Below, piece after piece: positions 56,020 to 64,000 of a DNA stretch of 64,000 nucleotides; positions within the stretch are counted from its first letter, which is position 1; the number at the start of each line of letters is the position of its first letter. The DNA comes from Caulobacteraceae bacterium (lineage in GTDB: Bacteria; Pseudomonadota; Alphaproteobacteria; Caulobacterales; Caulobacteraceae): assembly GCA_019695035.1 (NCBI GenBank), contig JAIBAU010000011.1, positions 20,951 to 84,950 on the forward strand, written 5' to 3'. The translations under genes were made by a program, and so were the position numbers. The notes under the pieces were generated by a model, which saw nothing but the letters and a program-made list of their open reading frames with translations, ran no database searches and had not been told where the DNA came from.

Positions 56020-56145
56020 GGTACGGCGGCTACGCGCAATAGGGGAACCGACTTGCGTTTTGGCAGCTTTACTTTGACAGACGGGCTTGCGAATTTCGCG
56101 GCCGGCAGGCCTATGCGCGGACGCGACTAGAAGGAGACACGGCCA

Positions 56146-56580
56146 GTGGGTGCAAAGCTCGGCGGCGGCGGCGGCGGCAGATACACGGTTGAACAGAACG
56201 CGGACATCAACGTCACGCCGTTCGTGGACGTGATGCTGGTGCTGCTCATCATCTTCATGGTCTCCGCGCCCCTGGCGACGGTGTCCATCCGTCTCGACTT
56301 CCCGCCGGCGGTTCCGCCCCCGCCGAACCAGAAGCTGGAAGAGCCGACCTTCATCTCGATCCAGAAGACCGGCTCGATCTTCATCGGCGACAAGCAGACC
56401 CGGCCCGAGACCCTGGCCGCCGATCTCGGCGCCGCCATCGGCGGGTCCGACCCGACGGCCGAACGCATCTTCATCCGCGCCGACGCCGACGTGCTCTACG
56501 GCCAGTTCATGGAAGTCATGAACGAGCTGCAGGATAACGGCTACTTCCAGGTCGGCCTGATCGGCGAAGACATCAGCTAG
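56146..56580 (+). CDS. ExbD/TolR family biopolymer transport protein
   Basis: This 144-aa protein starts at GTG 56146 (AAGGAG 9 bases upstream). It has a Gly-rich N-terminus, then ADINVTPFVDVMLVLLIIFMV, the single ExbD/TolR membrane helix with the conserved Asp, and a periplasmic domain (FISIQKTGSIFIGDKQT, IFIRADADVLYGQFMEVMNELQDNGYFQVGLI). It would work with an ExbB/TolQ motor protein, which is not in the window, so it is an orphan here. A strong terminator follows. Confidence 0.9.
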   Translation: MGAKLGGGGGGRYTVEQNADINVTPFVDVMLVLLIIFMVSAPLATVSIRLDFPPAVPPPPNQKLEEPTFISIQKTGSIFIGDKQTRPETLAADLGAAIGGSDPTAERIFIRADADVLYGQFMEVMNELQDNGYFQVGLIGEDIS

Positions 56581-56606
56581 GTCTGACGGCCCAGCGACTT
56601 TCGAAG

Positions 56607-56641
56607 CGCCGCTCCGGGAAACCGGGGCGGCGTTTTCATTT
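56607..56641 (+). terminator. Rho-independent terminator after the ExbD/TolR gene
   Basis: An 11-bp stem (56607-56617 with 56622-56632; one G-T pair) and a GAAA loop are followed by TTTTCATTT (56633-56641). Confidence 0.9.
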
Positions 56642-56663
56642 GCTCCCGAGGACCTGATGCGGC

Positions 56664-58319
56664 CTAGAGCGCCTCGACGCCGCTGACCCCGCCCGCTTCC
56701 GGCCGGACCCTGAAGCGCTTGCCAGGGATGACCTGGAACGGCTTCTCGCGGATCGTGGAGACCCGCACCAGCTCGGCCACGGCCTCCTCGCGCGTCAGGG
56801 TGAGCAGGGTGAAGCCCTTTTCGGTCTCCATGTAGAGGACGTCCGGGTTCTGCGCCACGATCACCGGCTTCACGTCGATGCCGGGGACGGCGTCGAAGCT
56901 GGGCGCGGGACTGGAGATGGCCGTCACCCCGAACTCGACCGCGGCGCGGCGGCCGCCGGCGTCGTGCAATTCGTTGACCCAGGCCGTGTGGCTGTCGCCC
57001 GAAAGCACTACCGCGCGGGCCCGGGCCTCTGCGAACAGGGCGTAGAGCCGTTCGCGCTCGACCGGATAGCCGTCCCAGGCGTCGAGGTTCAGCGGCACGC
57101 CGTAGGAGAACAGGCCGGCCATCTGTTCGAGCCGCATCTTGGCGCGCCCCTCGACCCGCCCCAGCGCCTGCTGCACCACCTGTGCGCCCAGGGCCTTGAC
57201 CACGTCGGGACCCAGCACCTTGGCCATCACCACCTGGTTGCCGATCAGCTGCCAGGCCACCCCCTGCCCGACCGCCGCCTTCAGGTCGGCGGACAACTGC
57301 GCCATCTGCGCCTCGCCCATCATCCGTCGGGAAGGGTCGGCCAGCTTGGCTGCGAAACCCGCCACGTCGGGACGGCCGTCCGGGCCCGCGAGATCGGTCT
57401 CGTAGTCGAGGGGCCGGGAGCGGGCCAGCAGGCGGGTCTCGACCATGTGCAGGCTGGCCACCTCGCCGAAGCGGAAGCTGCGGTTGATGGCCTCGCGCGG
57501 GGCATGGTCGCGGATCGGCATCCACTCGTAATAGGCGCGAAGCGCCGCGGCCTTGCGGTCCGCCCAGTTTCCTTCGCCGGGGTTGTGGTTCTCGGCCCCA
57601 TCGGCCCAGGGGTCGTTGGCGATCTCGTGGTCGTCGAAGACGGCGATCCAGGGGGCGGCGGCGTGGGCGGCCTGCAGGTCCGGGTCCGACTTGTACTGGG
57701 CGTGGCGGCGCCGGTAGTCGGCCAGGGTGACGCATTCGTGGGGCGGGTCGGCCAGGCGGTTCAGGCCCGCGCCCTGACTGACGCCGTAGTCGTTCGGCGC
57801 GCCGCCGTATTCGTAGATGTAGTCGCCCAGGTGGATCACCGCGTCGAGCGGCTGCGACTGGGCGATCGCCGCGTAAACGTTGAACAGGCCCGCGGTGTGC
57901 AGGGCGCAGGAGGTGACGGCGAAGCGCAGGGGATCGGTGCTGTCGCGCTCGGGCAGGGTGCGCGTGCGGCCCACCGGCGAGATCAGCGATCCGGCGCGGA
58001 AGCGATAGTAGTAGCGGCGCCCGGGCCGCAGGCCGCGGGCCTCAGCCTTGGCGGTGTAGTCGCGGTCCTCCGAGGCCACCACCGGTCCGCGCGCCACGAT
58101 GCGGCGGAACCCCGGCTTGTCGGAAACCTCCCAGGTCAGGGCCGTCGGCCCGGTGGCGCCGGAAACTCGCGTCCAGAGAATGACGCGGTCGCTCTGGGGA
58201 TCACCCGAGGCCACCCCGTGGGCGAAGCTCAGCGCGGAGGCGGAGCCGCTCCTGGCGGCCGCCACGCCGGGAAACGCGCCGCTGATCAGGCCCAGCGCCG
58301 CGCGTCGGTCGAGTTTCAT
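56664..58319 (-). CDS. Alkaline phosphatase D family phosphodiesterase/phosphatase, second copy
   Basis: The 551-aa protein starts at ATG 58319 (GGGAGG site) with a Tat-like leader (LDRRAALGLISGAF). SFAHGVASGDPQSDRVILWTR, FAVTSCALHTAG and HLGDYIYE at 163-170 are PhoD motifs; FDDHEIANDPWADG and VLSGDSHTAW complete the metal site. Length fits the classic PhoD better than the larger copy at 11328-13403. It follows a TonB-dependent receptor gene on the same strand with 63 bases between, so the pair may scavenge phosphoesters. Confidence 0.92.
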   Translation of the reverse strand: MKLDRRAALGLISGAFPGVAAARSGSASALSFAHGVASGDPQSDRVILWTRVSGATGPTALTWEVSDKPGFRRIVARGPVVASEDRDYTAKAEARGLRPGRRYYYRFRAGSLISPVGRTRTLPERDSTDPLRFAVTSCALHTAGLFNVYAAIAQSQPLDAVIHLGDYIYEYGGAPNDYGVSQGAGLNRLADPPHECVTLADYRRRHAQYKSDPDLQAAHAAAPWIAVFDDHEIANDPWADGAENHNPGEGNWADRKAAALRAYYEWMPIRDHAPREAINRSFRFGEVASLHMVETRLLARSRPLDYETDLAGPDGRPDVAGFAAKLADPSRRMMGEAQMAQLSADLKAAVGQGVAWQLIGNQVVMAKVLGPDVVKALGAQVVQQALGRVEGRAKMRLEQMAGLFSYGVPLNLDAWDGYPVERERLYALFAEARARAVVLSGDSHTAWVNELHDAGGRRAAVEFGVTAISSPAPSFDAVPGIDVKPVIVAQNPDVLYMETEKGFTLLTLTREEAVAELVRVSTIREKPFQVIPGKRFRVRPEAGGVSGVEAL

Positions 58320-58350
58320 GCCGGCCTCCCGACCGTACTCAGGACAGGTC

Positions 58351-58374
58351 GGCCGGGAGGTCGCCCTCCCGGCC
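58351..58374. other. Perfect inverted repeat between receptor and phosphatase genes
   Basis: A perfect 10-bp stem (58351-58360 with 58365-58374) with a 4-base loop lies between the receptor stop and the phosphatase start. No T run follows it on the minus strand, so it is a candidate RNA stabiliser or attenuator rather than a clear terminator. Its role is inference. Confidence 0.45.
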
Positions 58375-58382
58375 GGTTTCGT

Positions 58383-60962
58383 CTAGTGGCGGATGGTGAA
58401 GCTGAAGCCCCAGGTCCGCGGCTCGCCCGGAATGTAGGTCGGCAGACCCAGGCCGTCGCCCGTGTTGCCCGCGTCGATGATGTATTCCTCATCGAGCAGG
58501 TTGTCGGCGAACACCTCGAAGCGCCAGTGACCGTCGTCCGGCTCATAGCCGGCGCGCAGGTTCAGCAGGCCGTAGCTGTCCTGGTACTCGTCGCGGATCG
58601 TATCGGCCACGATCGCCCCGGCCGCGATGGTCTGCAGCGCCGGGTCGTCGTTGTTGTTCTCGAAGAACACCTTGGACTGCCAGGTCCAGGTCGGCCGCAC
58701 GTCGAACACCCCGCCCCCGGTGGGGAAGCGGAAGTCGGCCCCGAACGACAGGGAGTGATCCGGCGACAGGCGGAAGCGGTTGCCCTCGTAGGCCCCGCTG
58801 TCGAAGCGCGCGTGGTTGTAGGCGTAGTTGCCGAAGACGTCGATGTTCGCGCTCGGCCGCCAGAAGAACTGGCCCTCGAAGCCGTAGGCGGTGGCCTCGC
58901 CCGCGTTGGTGGTCACGAACAGCGTGCCTTGCTGCTCGATCGTCTGGAAGTTGTCGTAGGTGTAGTAGTAGATCGCGCCGTCGAGCCGCAGGGCGCGGCC
59001 CATCAGCTCGGCCTTGGCGCCCACCTCGTAGCTGTCGACCGTCTCCGCCTCGACGCGCGTGAAGCGCGGCGCGCCCTGCGGCGAGGCCGGGGCGGCGGCG
59101 GAAAGCACTTCCGGACGGCGGCCGCGGGCATAGTTGGCGTAGAGGTTGACGTCGTCCGTGGCGCGGTAGAGCGCGGTCAGACGCCAGGTGAAGCCGTCAT
59201 CCGAGAGGTCGGCGCGGATCGTGTCGCCATTGTTGGCGGTCGGCTGGAAGGTCAGGCCGAACAGCGGCAGCAGGGCCGGCGGGAAGAGAACCGCGCCCGG
59301 CGTACCCAGGGCGCCCGGCGTGCCCGGAGTGAACGGGTTGCCGAGGATGGCGAACAGCTGGCCGGCGGTGATCTGGCCGTTGCCGTAGGCCTGCAGCGTG
59401 CCGAGCAGGCCGCCCAGGATCGAACGTCCGTTGTCGACGTGGCTCGAGAAGCTGACGGTCTTGTCGTCGGTGGTGTAGCGCAGGCCCGCCGAGAACTCCC
59501 ACTGGTCGGTGGGCCGGAAGGTCACGTCGCCGAACACATCCCAGCTGGTCAGGTCCTGACCGTTGGTCGCGGTTTCGAGGTGGTTGGACTTGAGGTTGTT
59601 GGCGATGCCCAGGGCCTGCACGCCCGACAGGTTGTAGGCGCCGCCCGTCAGGTTGGTCACCAGCCCCTGGATGAGCAGGGTGTTGAAGCCCGCCACGCCG
59701 TAGAACGGCAGGGCCGCCGGCTGGTTGGACGGGTTGCCCGTCAGCGGCGTCATGCTCAGGTTGCCGGTGAGCTGGGCCAGGGCGATGCGCTCATCGAACA
59801 TGGCCGGCGTCGAGTCCGAACCGTCCTCCGAGAAGTAGTTGACGCCGGCGAACCACGACACGCGGCCGCCGTTGTCCCAGTTCAGGCGCAGTTCCTGGCT
59901 GAACTGGTCGCCCTGGGCGTCGTTGAGGAAGGTGATCACCGGCAGGGAGATGCCGTCGGCGTCGCCCACTTCCTGGGCGTCGAACTCCCGGTAGGCGGTG
60001 ATCGACGTCAGCTTCAGGGAGTCCGAGATCTCCCAGGCGCCGATGCCGCTGATGCCCCAGACCTCGCGGTGCAGGCCCATCGGGCCGTAGGGGAAGTTGG
60101 ACGGCGCGTTCAGCGCTGCGCCCGAGCCGATCGAGGTGTCGGCGAGCACCGCGCCCGTGTTGGGATCGGTCTGCAGGAAGTTGATCGACTTGAACGCCGT
60201 GCCGGCGGTGTTGTCTTCCTGGTAGTTGGCGATGATGTCGTAGCGGAAGTGGTCGTTGGGCACGAAGCTCAGCGTTCCGCGGAAGGCCATCGTGTCCTGA
60301 GAGTTGTAGTTCTCGCCGTGCAGCAGGTTGTCCACGTAGCCGTCCCGCTCCTTCAGGCGGGTGGCGAAGCGGAAGCCCACGGTGTCGGAGAGGGGCACGT
60401 TCAGCATGCCCTCAAACATGGCGTACTCGTCGCTGCCCATCTCGGCGCGCGCGCTGGCGTCGAAGCCGCCCAGGTCAGGGCGCGACTGGATGATGTTGAC
60501 CGCCCCGATGAGCGCGCCGCGACCGAACAGGGTCGACTGCGGACCCTTGGCGATTTCCACCCGGTCGACGTCGAACAGCTCGACGAAGGAACCCGCCGCC
60601 TTGGAGACCGAGACGCCGTCCTGGAAGACCGAAATGCGGGGTTCGTTGAAGGACTCCAGCGAGTCCGAGGTGATGCCCCGGATCACGAAGCCGGGGTTGT
60701 TGGCCGACTGGTTCTGCACCTCGAAGCCGGGCACGAACTGGGACACCTCGGCGAAGTCCTGCAGACCCAGGTCTTCCATGAAGTCGCCGGACAGGGCGCT
60801 GACGGCGGCCGGAACGTCCTGGGCCGACTGCTCGCGCAGCTGGACCGTAACGATGACCTCGTCGACCTCGGTGGTGTCCTGCGCGAATGCCGGCGCAGCG
60901 GCGAACAACAGGGCGGCGGCCCCGGAAGCGGCCCACAGGCGAGCCTTCAGCGAACGTTGCAT
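58383..60962 (-). CDS. TonB-dependent outer-membrane receptor
   Basis: The 859-aa protein has a signal peptide (residues 1-28, AFA-Q), a TonB-box-like DEVIVTVQLREQ, and a plug domain: SALSGDFMEDLGLQDFAEVSQFVPG, FVIRGITSD, VSVSKAAGSFVELFDVDRVEIAKGPQSTLFGRGALIGAVNII. A 22-strand barrel pattern follows, ending EPRTWGFSFTIRH. The ligand is unknown. It is minus-strand, upstream of the PhoD-type phosphatase; both could act on a phosphorylated substrate. A divergent promoter region of 167 bases separates it from the LysE gene. Confidence 0.95.
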   Translation of the reverse strand: MQRSLKARLWAASGAAALLFAAAPAFAQDTTEVDEVIVTVQLREQSAQDVPAAVSALSGDFMEDLGLQDFAEVSQFVPGFEVQNQSANNPGFVIRGITSDSLESFNEPRISVFQDGVSVSKAAGSFVELFDVDRVEIAKGPQSTLFGRGALIGAVNIIQSRPDLGGFDASARAEMGSDEYAMFEGMLNVPLSDTVGFRFATRLKERDGYVDNLLHGENYNSQDTMAFRGTLSFVPNDHFRYDIIANYQEDNTAGTAFKSINFLQTDPNTGAVLADTSIGSGAALNAPSNFPYGPMGLHREVWGISGIGAWEISDSLKLTSITAYREFDAQEVGDADGISLPVITFLNDAQGDQFSQELRLNWDNGGRVSWFAGVNYFSEDGSDSTPAMFDERIALAQLTGNLSMTPLTGNPSNQPAALPFYGVAGFNTLLIQGLVTNLTGGAYNLSGVQALGIANNLKSNHLETATNGQDLTSWDVFGDVTFRPTDQWEFSAGLRYTTDDKTVSFSSHVDNGRSILGGLLGTLQAYGNGQITAGQLFAILGNPFTPGTPGALGTPGAVLFPPALLPLFGLTFQPTANNGDTIRADLSDDGFTWRLTALYRATDDVNLYANYARGRRPEVLSAAAPASPQGAPRFTRVEAETVDSYEVGAKAELMGRALRLDGAIYYYTYDNFQTIEQQGTLFVTTNAGEATAYGFEGQFFWRPSANIDVFGNYAYNHARFDSGAYEGNRFRLSPDHSLSFGADFRFPTGGGVFDVRPTWTWQSKVFFENNNDDPALQTIAAGAIVADTIRDEYQDSYGLLNLRAGYEPDDGHWRFEVFADNLLDEEYIIDAGNTGDGLGLPTYIPGEPRTWGFSFTIRH

Positions 60963-61129
60963 GCGTGTTTCCCCAAACCCCGGGCCAAGGCCCTCTGTTT
61001 ATGTCGCCGCCCCGCGACAGTTTGGAGACGGGCCTCCCCTGCTGGCCCTGAATAGTCCGCTTCCCCGACGCAAGGCGGCTACTGCCTGCAGCATTGCACA
61101 TGCAGGGCGAAGCTGGAACTGTCGCCGTG

Positions 61130-61765
61130 ATGGATACCGCGCTGACCTCGCTGGCGGCCTTTGCGGCCGCCGCCGCCCTGTTGACCGTCACGCCCGGTCC
61201 GGACAACGCCCTGATGCTGCGCACCGCCGCCGCAGAAGGGCCTCGCCCGGCGTTCGCCGCCGCCCTCGGAATTTCCCTTGGATGCCTGGGATGGGCGGGG
61301 CTGACCGCGCTTGGCCTCAGCGCCCTGCTGGCGGCCTCGGAGGCGGCCTATACGGTGCTGAAGTGGGCGGGCGCGGCCTATCTGTTCTGGCTGGGCGGAC
61401 GCCTGCTGCTGCAACCTCGCCAGAGCTTCGACCCCGGCGAAGCCGGCCGGCCGGGGCACTCCGGCGCCGGAGGCTCCTTCCTGCGCGGCCTGATGACCAA
61501 TCTTCTGAATCCCAAGGTAGGGGTCTTCTATGTCTCCTTCCTGCCCCAGTTTATTCCCGATGGCGCCCCGGTGGCCGGCTGGACGGCCCTGCTCGGCCTG
61601 GTGCATGCGTTGGTGGGCATGGCCTGGTTCATCTGTCTGATCGCCGCCACCCGCCCGCTGACCCAGGCGTTGCGCCGCGCCGCCGTGGTTCGATGGCTCG
61701 ACCGGCTGACGGGCGGCGTCTTCCTGGCGTTCGGCCTGCGCCTGGCCCTGGAAAGCCGGCGCTGA
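61130..61765 (+). CDS. LysE-family amino acid exporter
   Basis: The 211-aa membrane protein (ATG 61130 chosen) has the LysE/RhtB signature LLTVTPGPDNALMLRTAAAEGPRPAFAAALG and FLRGLMTNLLNPKVGVFYVSFLPQFI, with about six hydrophobic segments. These transporters export amino acids such as lysine or homoserine lactones. The substrate cannot be predicted. It lies 1 base before the pseudouridine synthase gene, hence cotranscribed. Confidence 0.9.
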   Translation: MDTALTSLAAFAAAAALLTVTPGPDNALMLRTAAAEGPRPAFAAALGISLGCLGWAGLTALGLSALLAASEAAYTVLKWAGAAYLFWLGGRLLLQPRQSFDPGEAGRPGHSGAGGSFLRGLMTNLLNPKVGVFYVSFLPQFIPDGAPVAGWTALLGLVHALVGMAWFICLIAATRPLTQALRRAAVVRWLDRLTGGVFLAFGLRLALESRR

Positions 61766-61766
61766 G

Positions 61767-62777
61767 GTGGCGGACGGGACGGACGAGGACCTGGCCGAAC
61801 CCGCCGGCGAGACCCTGGAAGTCGCGCTCGCCGCGGCCGACGCGGGTCAGCGGCTCGACAAGGCGCTGGCGCAACGGGCTCCGGACCTGTCGCGCGCCCG
61901 GCTGCAGGCGCTGATCGAGGCGGGTGCGGTCCGTCTGGACGGTCGCCCCGTGGCCTCCGGTTCGGCCAAGGCGCGCCCCGGCCTTTATCGGATCGAGATT
62001 CCCGCACCGGTCGCCGATGTCCCGGAGCCGGAAAACATTCCCCTCATCGTGCTCCACGAGGACGCTGACCTCATCGTCCTCGACAAGCCGGCCGGAATGG
62101 CCGTGCATCCCGGGCCCGGCAGCGAACGGGGCACCCTGGTTGCGGCCCTGCTGCACCACTGCGCCGGCCAGCTCTCCGGGATCGGGGGGGTGGCTCGTCC
62201 CGGCATCGTCCATCGGCTGGACAAGGACACCTCGGGGGTCATGGTCGCGGCCAAGACCGACCGGGCCCACCAGGGGCTTTCGACCCTTTTCTCCCGTCAT
62301 GACCTGGAGCGGAGCTACATCGCCCTGACCCGCTCCGCGCCGGAGCCGCGCAAGGGCCGGATCGAAACGCGCATCGGCCGCTCGCCGCACGACCGCAAGA
62401 AGATGGCGGTGCTGAAGTCGGGCGGTCGCGAGGCCGTCACCGATTATGCGGTGGAGCGGGTGTTCGGCCCCGAGGGAGGCGGCGGAGGCCGGCCGTTGGC
62501 GGCGCGGGTGCGCTGCCGGCTGCACACCGGCCGCACCCACCAGATCCGCGTGCACCTCGCCTCCCTGGGCGCGCCCTGCCTCGGCGACCCGGTCTACGGC
62601 TCGGGCGCCCCGGCCCGCCCGGTCCGCGACGCCATCGAATCTGCACAGCTTCATCGGCAGGCGCTGCACGCCGCCGTGCTCGGCTTCGTCCACCCAGTGA
62701 CGGGAGAGACGATGCGCTTCGAAACCCTGCCCCCCGAGGACATGCTTCGGCTGGAAGAGGCCCTGGCGCAGCTGTGA
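61767..62777 (+). CDS. rluD: Ribosomal large-subunit pseudouridine synthase, RluD/RluC type
   Basis: The 336-aa enzyme (GTG start) has an N-terminal S4 RNA-binding domain (GQRLDKALAQRAPDLSRARLQALIEAGAVRLDGRP) and the catalytic motif GIVHRLDKDTSGVMVAAKT with the active Asp. CRLHTGRTHQIRVHLASLG follows. It modifies 23S rRNA uridines. RluD is assigned over RluC from motif style and length, not certain. The stop overlaps the next start (GTGA). Confidence 0.9.
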   Translation: MADGTDEDLAEPAGETLEVALAAADAGQRLDKALAQRAPDLSRARLQALIEAGAVRLDGRPVASGSAKARPGLYRIEIPAPVADVPEPENIPLIVLHEDADLIVLDKPAGMAVHPGPGSERGTLVAALLHHCAGQLSGIGGVARPGIVHRLDKDTSGVMVAAKTDRAHQGLSTLFSRHDLERSYIALTRSAPEPRKGRIETRIGRSPHDRKKMAVLKSGGREAVTDYAVERVFGPEGGGGGRPLAARVRCRLHTGRTHQIRVHLASLGAPCLGDPVYGSGAPARPVRDAIESAQLHRQALHAAVLGFVHPVTGETMRFETLPPEDMLRLEEALAQL

Positions 62778-63487
62778 AAGCGCTGATCCCGGGGCTGGCC
62801 GCCGTGCTGGCGGGCCTGGCCGCCTGTCAGGAGGCGCCGGCCGCGATCCGCCGGGCGGCGCGGGCCGCCAGTCCGATCCCCACCCCCGCCCGGGTGGCGC
62901 CGGGCCTGGTCCCCCTCGACTGCGACTCCCCCGGCGCCCTGCAGCCCGTCCGCCGGGGCTACTGCGTGCGCCTGCGCCACTACGTCACCCGTCCGGCGCG
63001 CGAGGCCCTCGAGACGGCGGCGGCGCGGGTCGCGGCGCAGTTTCCCGGTTCGCGCATTCTGTTCATGGAAGCCTCCTGGCCGCGGGGCGAGCGGCCGATG
63101 CCGCCGCATCTCTCGCATGGCGACGGTCGCGAGATCGATCTGGCCCTGTTCTGGACCGACCTCGAAGGCCGGCCCCTGGCCCGGTTGCCGAATCCTTCCG
63201 GCTATCACGCCTACGAGCCGCCGCGGCGCGAGGCGGAGCGCGTCTGCGTCGGTCAGCGATCGCTCCTGAACGATGCCCCGGATCCCCCCCGGACCCGGCG
63301 CTGGAAGCTGGACGAGGCGCGCACGACCGCCATGGTCCGCGCCTTCGTCGCCGATCCCCGCGTCCGCCGCGTCTTCATCGAGCCGCATCTCAAGGCGCGG
63401 CTGGGTCTGGCCCATGAAAGCAAGGTGCGCTTCGCCGGCTGCTCGGCCGCGCGACACGACGACCACATCCACGTCGACTTCTACTGA
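62774..63487 (+). CDS. Lipoprotein with MepA-like murein endopeptidase motifs
   Basis: The 237-aa protein (GTG start) has a lipobox at Cys18 (LAGLAACQE). Later, SHGDGREIDLALFW and ARHDDHIHVDFY match the HxxGxxxD and HxxHxHV metal motifs of penicillin-insensitive murein endopeptidases (M74/LAS group). An EPHLKARLGLAHESK region precedes the final motif. It could trim peptidoglycan cross-links at the outer membrane. Its stop converges with the membrane-protein gene at 63481. Confidence 0.75.
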   Translation: MKALIPGLAAVLAGLAACQEAPAAIRRAARAASPIPTPARVAPGLVPLDCDSPGALQPVRRGYCVRLRHYVTRPAREALETAAARVAAQFPGSRILFMEASWPRGERPMPPHLSHGDGREIDLALFWTDLEGRPLARLPNPSGYHAYEPPRREAERVCVGQRSLLNDAPDPPRTRRWKLDEARTTAMVRAFVADPRVRRVFIEPHLKARLGLAHESKVRFAGCSAARHDDHIHVDFY

Positions 63488-63822
63488 GGCGGAGCTCCGG
63501 TTCCCGGTTGAGCGGCCTGGGGCGTCGGCCGGGGCCGGTTCAGGAACACCAGCACCGCCCCGACCGGGATGGTGAAGGCCCAGACCCAGGGGCCCGAGCC
63601 GGGCGGAGTCTGGCTGATGGAAAAGCCGATGAGGTTGAGGGTCGTCCACTGGGTCGTGACGACGCCGCTGGCCCAGTCCATCTCGACCGTGGCGACGCCG
63701 GCGAAGGCCAGCAGCACCCACAGCCAGCGTGCCGTGTAGCGCAAGCGGTAGGCCCGGAGGGCCGCCGCGATCATGACCACCGGCGACAGGATCGTGATCG
63801 CCGCGAACAGGACCTTGAGCAT
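63481..63822 (-). CDS. Small membrane protein, unknown function
   Basis: The 113-aa protein has about three hydrophobic segments (VLFAAITILSPVVMIAAAL, LWVLLAFAGVATVEM, GPWVWAFTIPVGAVLVFL) and a Pro/Gln-rich C-terminal tail. No motif is recognised. It overlaps the lipoprotein gene by 7 bases at its end and begins 7 bases after the stop of the partial gene at the window edge. Confidence 0.65.
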   Translation of the reverse strand: MLKVLFAAITILSPVVMIAAALRAYRLRYTARWLWVLLAFAGVATVEMDWASGVVTTQWTTLNLIGFSISQTPPGSGPWVWAFTIPVGAVLVFLNRPRPTPQAAQPGTGAPPQ

Positions 63823-63828
63823 CGCCGC

Positions 63829-64000
63829 CTAGCGCCGGGTCTTGTCCAGGACGACGTCCTCGCCGCCCGATTTGGCCTTGCTGAAGGTCTCGTCCTCGAT
63901 CGTCGGGCGGGTGCGCTGGGCGGGGCCGGTGTCCTGCGGCTGTTCCACGAAGCGGTTGCGGGAGGGCGCGGGCCGCGCCGGCGCCGCCCGGGGCGGCGTG
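63829..64000 (-). CDS. C-terminal part of an unidentified gene, cut by window edge
   Basis: A stop at 63829-63831 closes a minus-strand frame open to the window edge. The visible 56 residues are Pro/Arg-rich and then polar (NRFVEQPQDTGPAQRTRPTIEDETFSKAKSGGEDVVLDKTRR), consistent with a disordered tail. It is 7 bases upstream of the small membrane-protein gene on the same strand, so the two may be an operon. Confidence 0.5.
   Translation of the reverse strand, partial: TPPRAAPARPAPSRNRFVEQPQDTGPAQRTRPTIEDETFSKAKSGGEDVVLDKTRR

Overview
The window is high-GC DNA with GTG and TTG starts, tight 1-14 nt gene overlaps, few and short intergenic gaps, and a gene set typical of Alphaproteobacteria. 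A Caulobacterales member such as Phenylobacterium or Caulobacter is the best guess (inference from gene content; no marker gene was compared). Most of the window is chromosomal housekeeping, with a scatter of lineage-specific secreted proteins. No phage, transposon or CRISPR array is visible, and no gene-free gap exceeds about 265 bases.

Layout. 1-2829: the end of a secreted amidohydrolase, an exported orphan protein and a cytochrome c'-like protein. 2905-10931: one giant RTX/type I-secreted protein (about 2675 aa if repaired), split by a one-base deletion near 10108 and built around three ~1.8-kb repeats. 11181-11266: tRNA-Leu(CAA). 11328-16536: a Tat-exported PhoD phosphatase, an AraC regulator, a membrane protein, a fumarylacetoacetase-family enzyme and a Cys/His-rich membrane-anchored protein. 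16650-21418: uridine kinase and a cluster of exported proteins, two of which share an unrecognised domain linked to TonB C-terminal-like modules. 21415-25180: homogentisate dioxygenase, an isoaspartyl peptidase and 4-hydroxyphenylpyruvate dioxygenase; with the fumarylacetoacetase-family gene these supply three enzymes of tyrosine catabolism within about 10 kb.

25365-34671: a DedA/YqaA-type protein, DsbB, Coq7, pyruvate kinase, two tiny paralogous secreted Cys peptides, an HNH nuclease, a TRIC/UPF0126 protein, an AlkA-type glycosylase divergent from glutamyl-Q tRNA(Asp) synthetase, a DMT exporter, a frameshifted quinone oxidoreductase and a cold-shock protein. 34838-42305: extensin-like protein, serine hydrolase, M20 peptidase, PyrD, SixA, a methyltransferase, a GloB-type hydrolase and an exported protein. 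42356-46299: phaB-phaA and phaR, the polyhydroxybutyrate precursor enzymes and granule regulator (no phaC here), with a hemolysin III-type gene between. 46345-56580: CDF transporter, a membrane glycosyltransferase, HMG-CoA lyase, thrS-yidD, an Fe-S scaffold, a SRPBCC protein, cysS, folE and an orphan ExbD/TolR.

56664-64000: a second PhoD phosphatase downstream of a TonB-dependent receptor (a plausible phosphoester scavenging pair), a LysE exporter, an RluD-type pseudouridine synthase, a MepA-like lipoprotein and two small genes, the last cut by the window edge.

The least explained items are the repeat-built RTX giant with its frameshift, the paired exported proteins at 17655-20313, and the paired AGWC peptides at 28703-29257.
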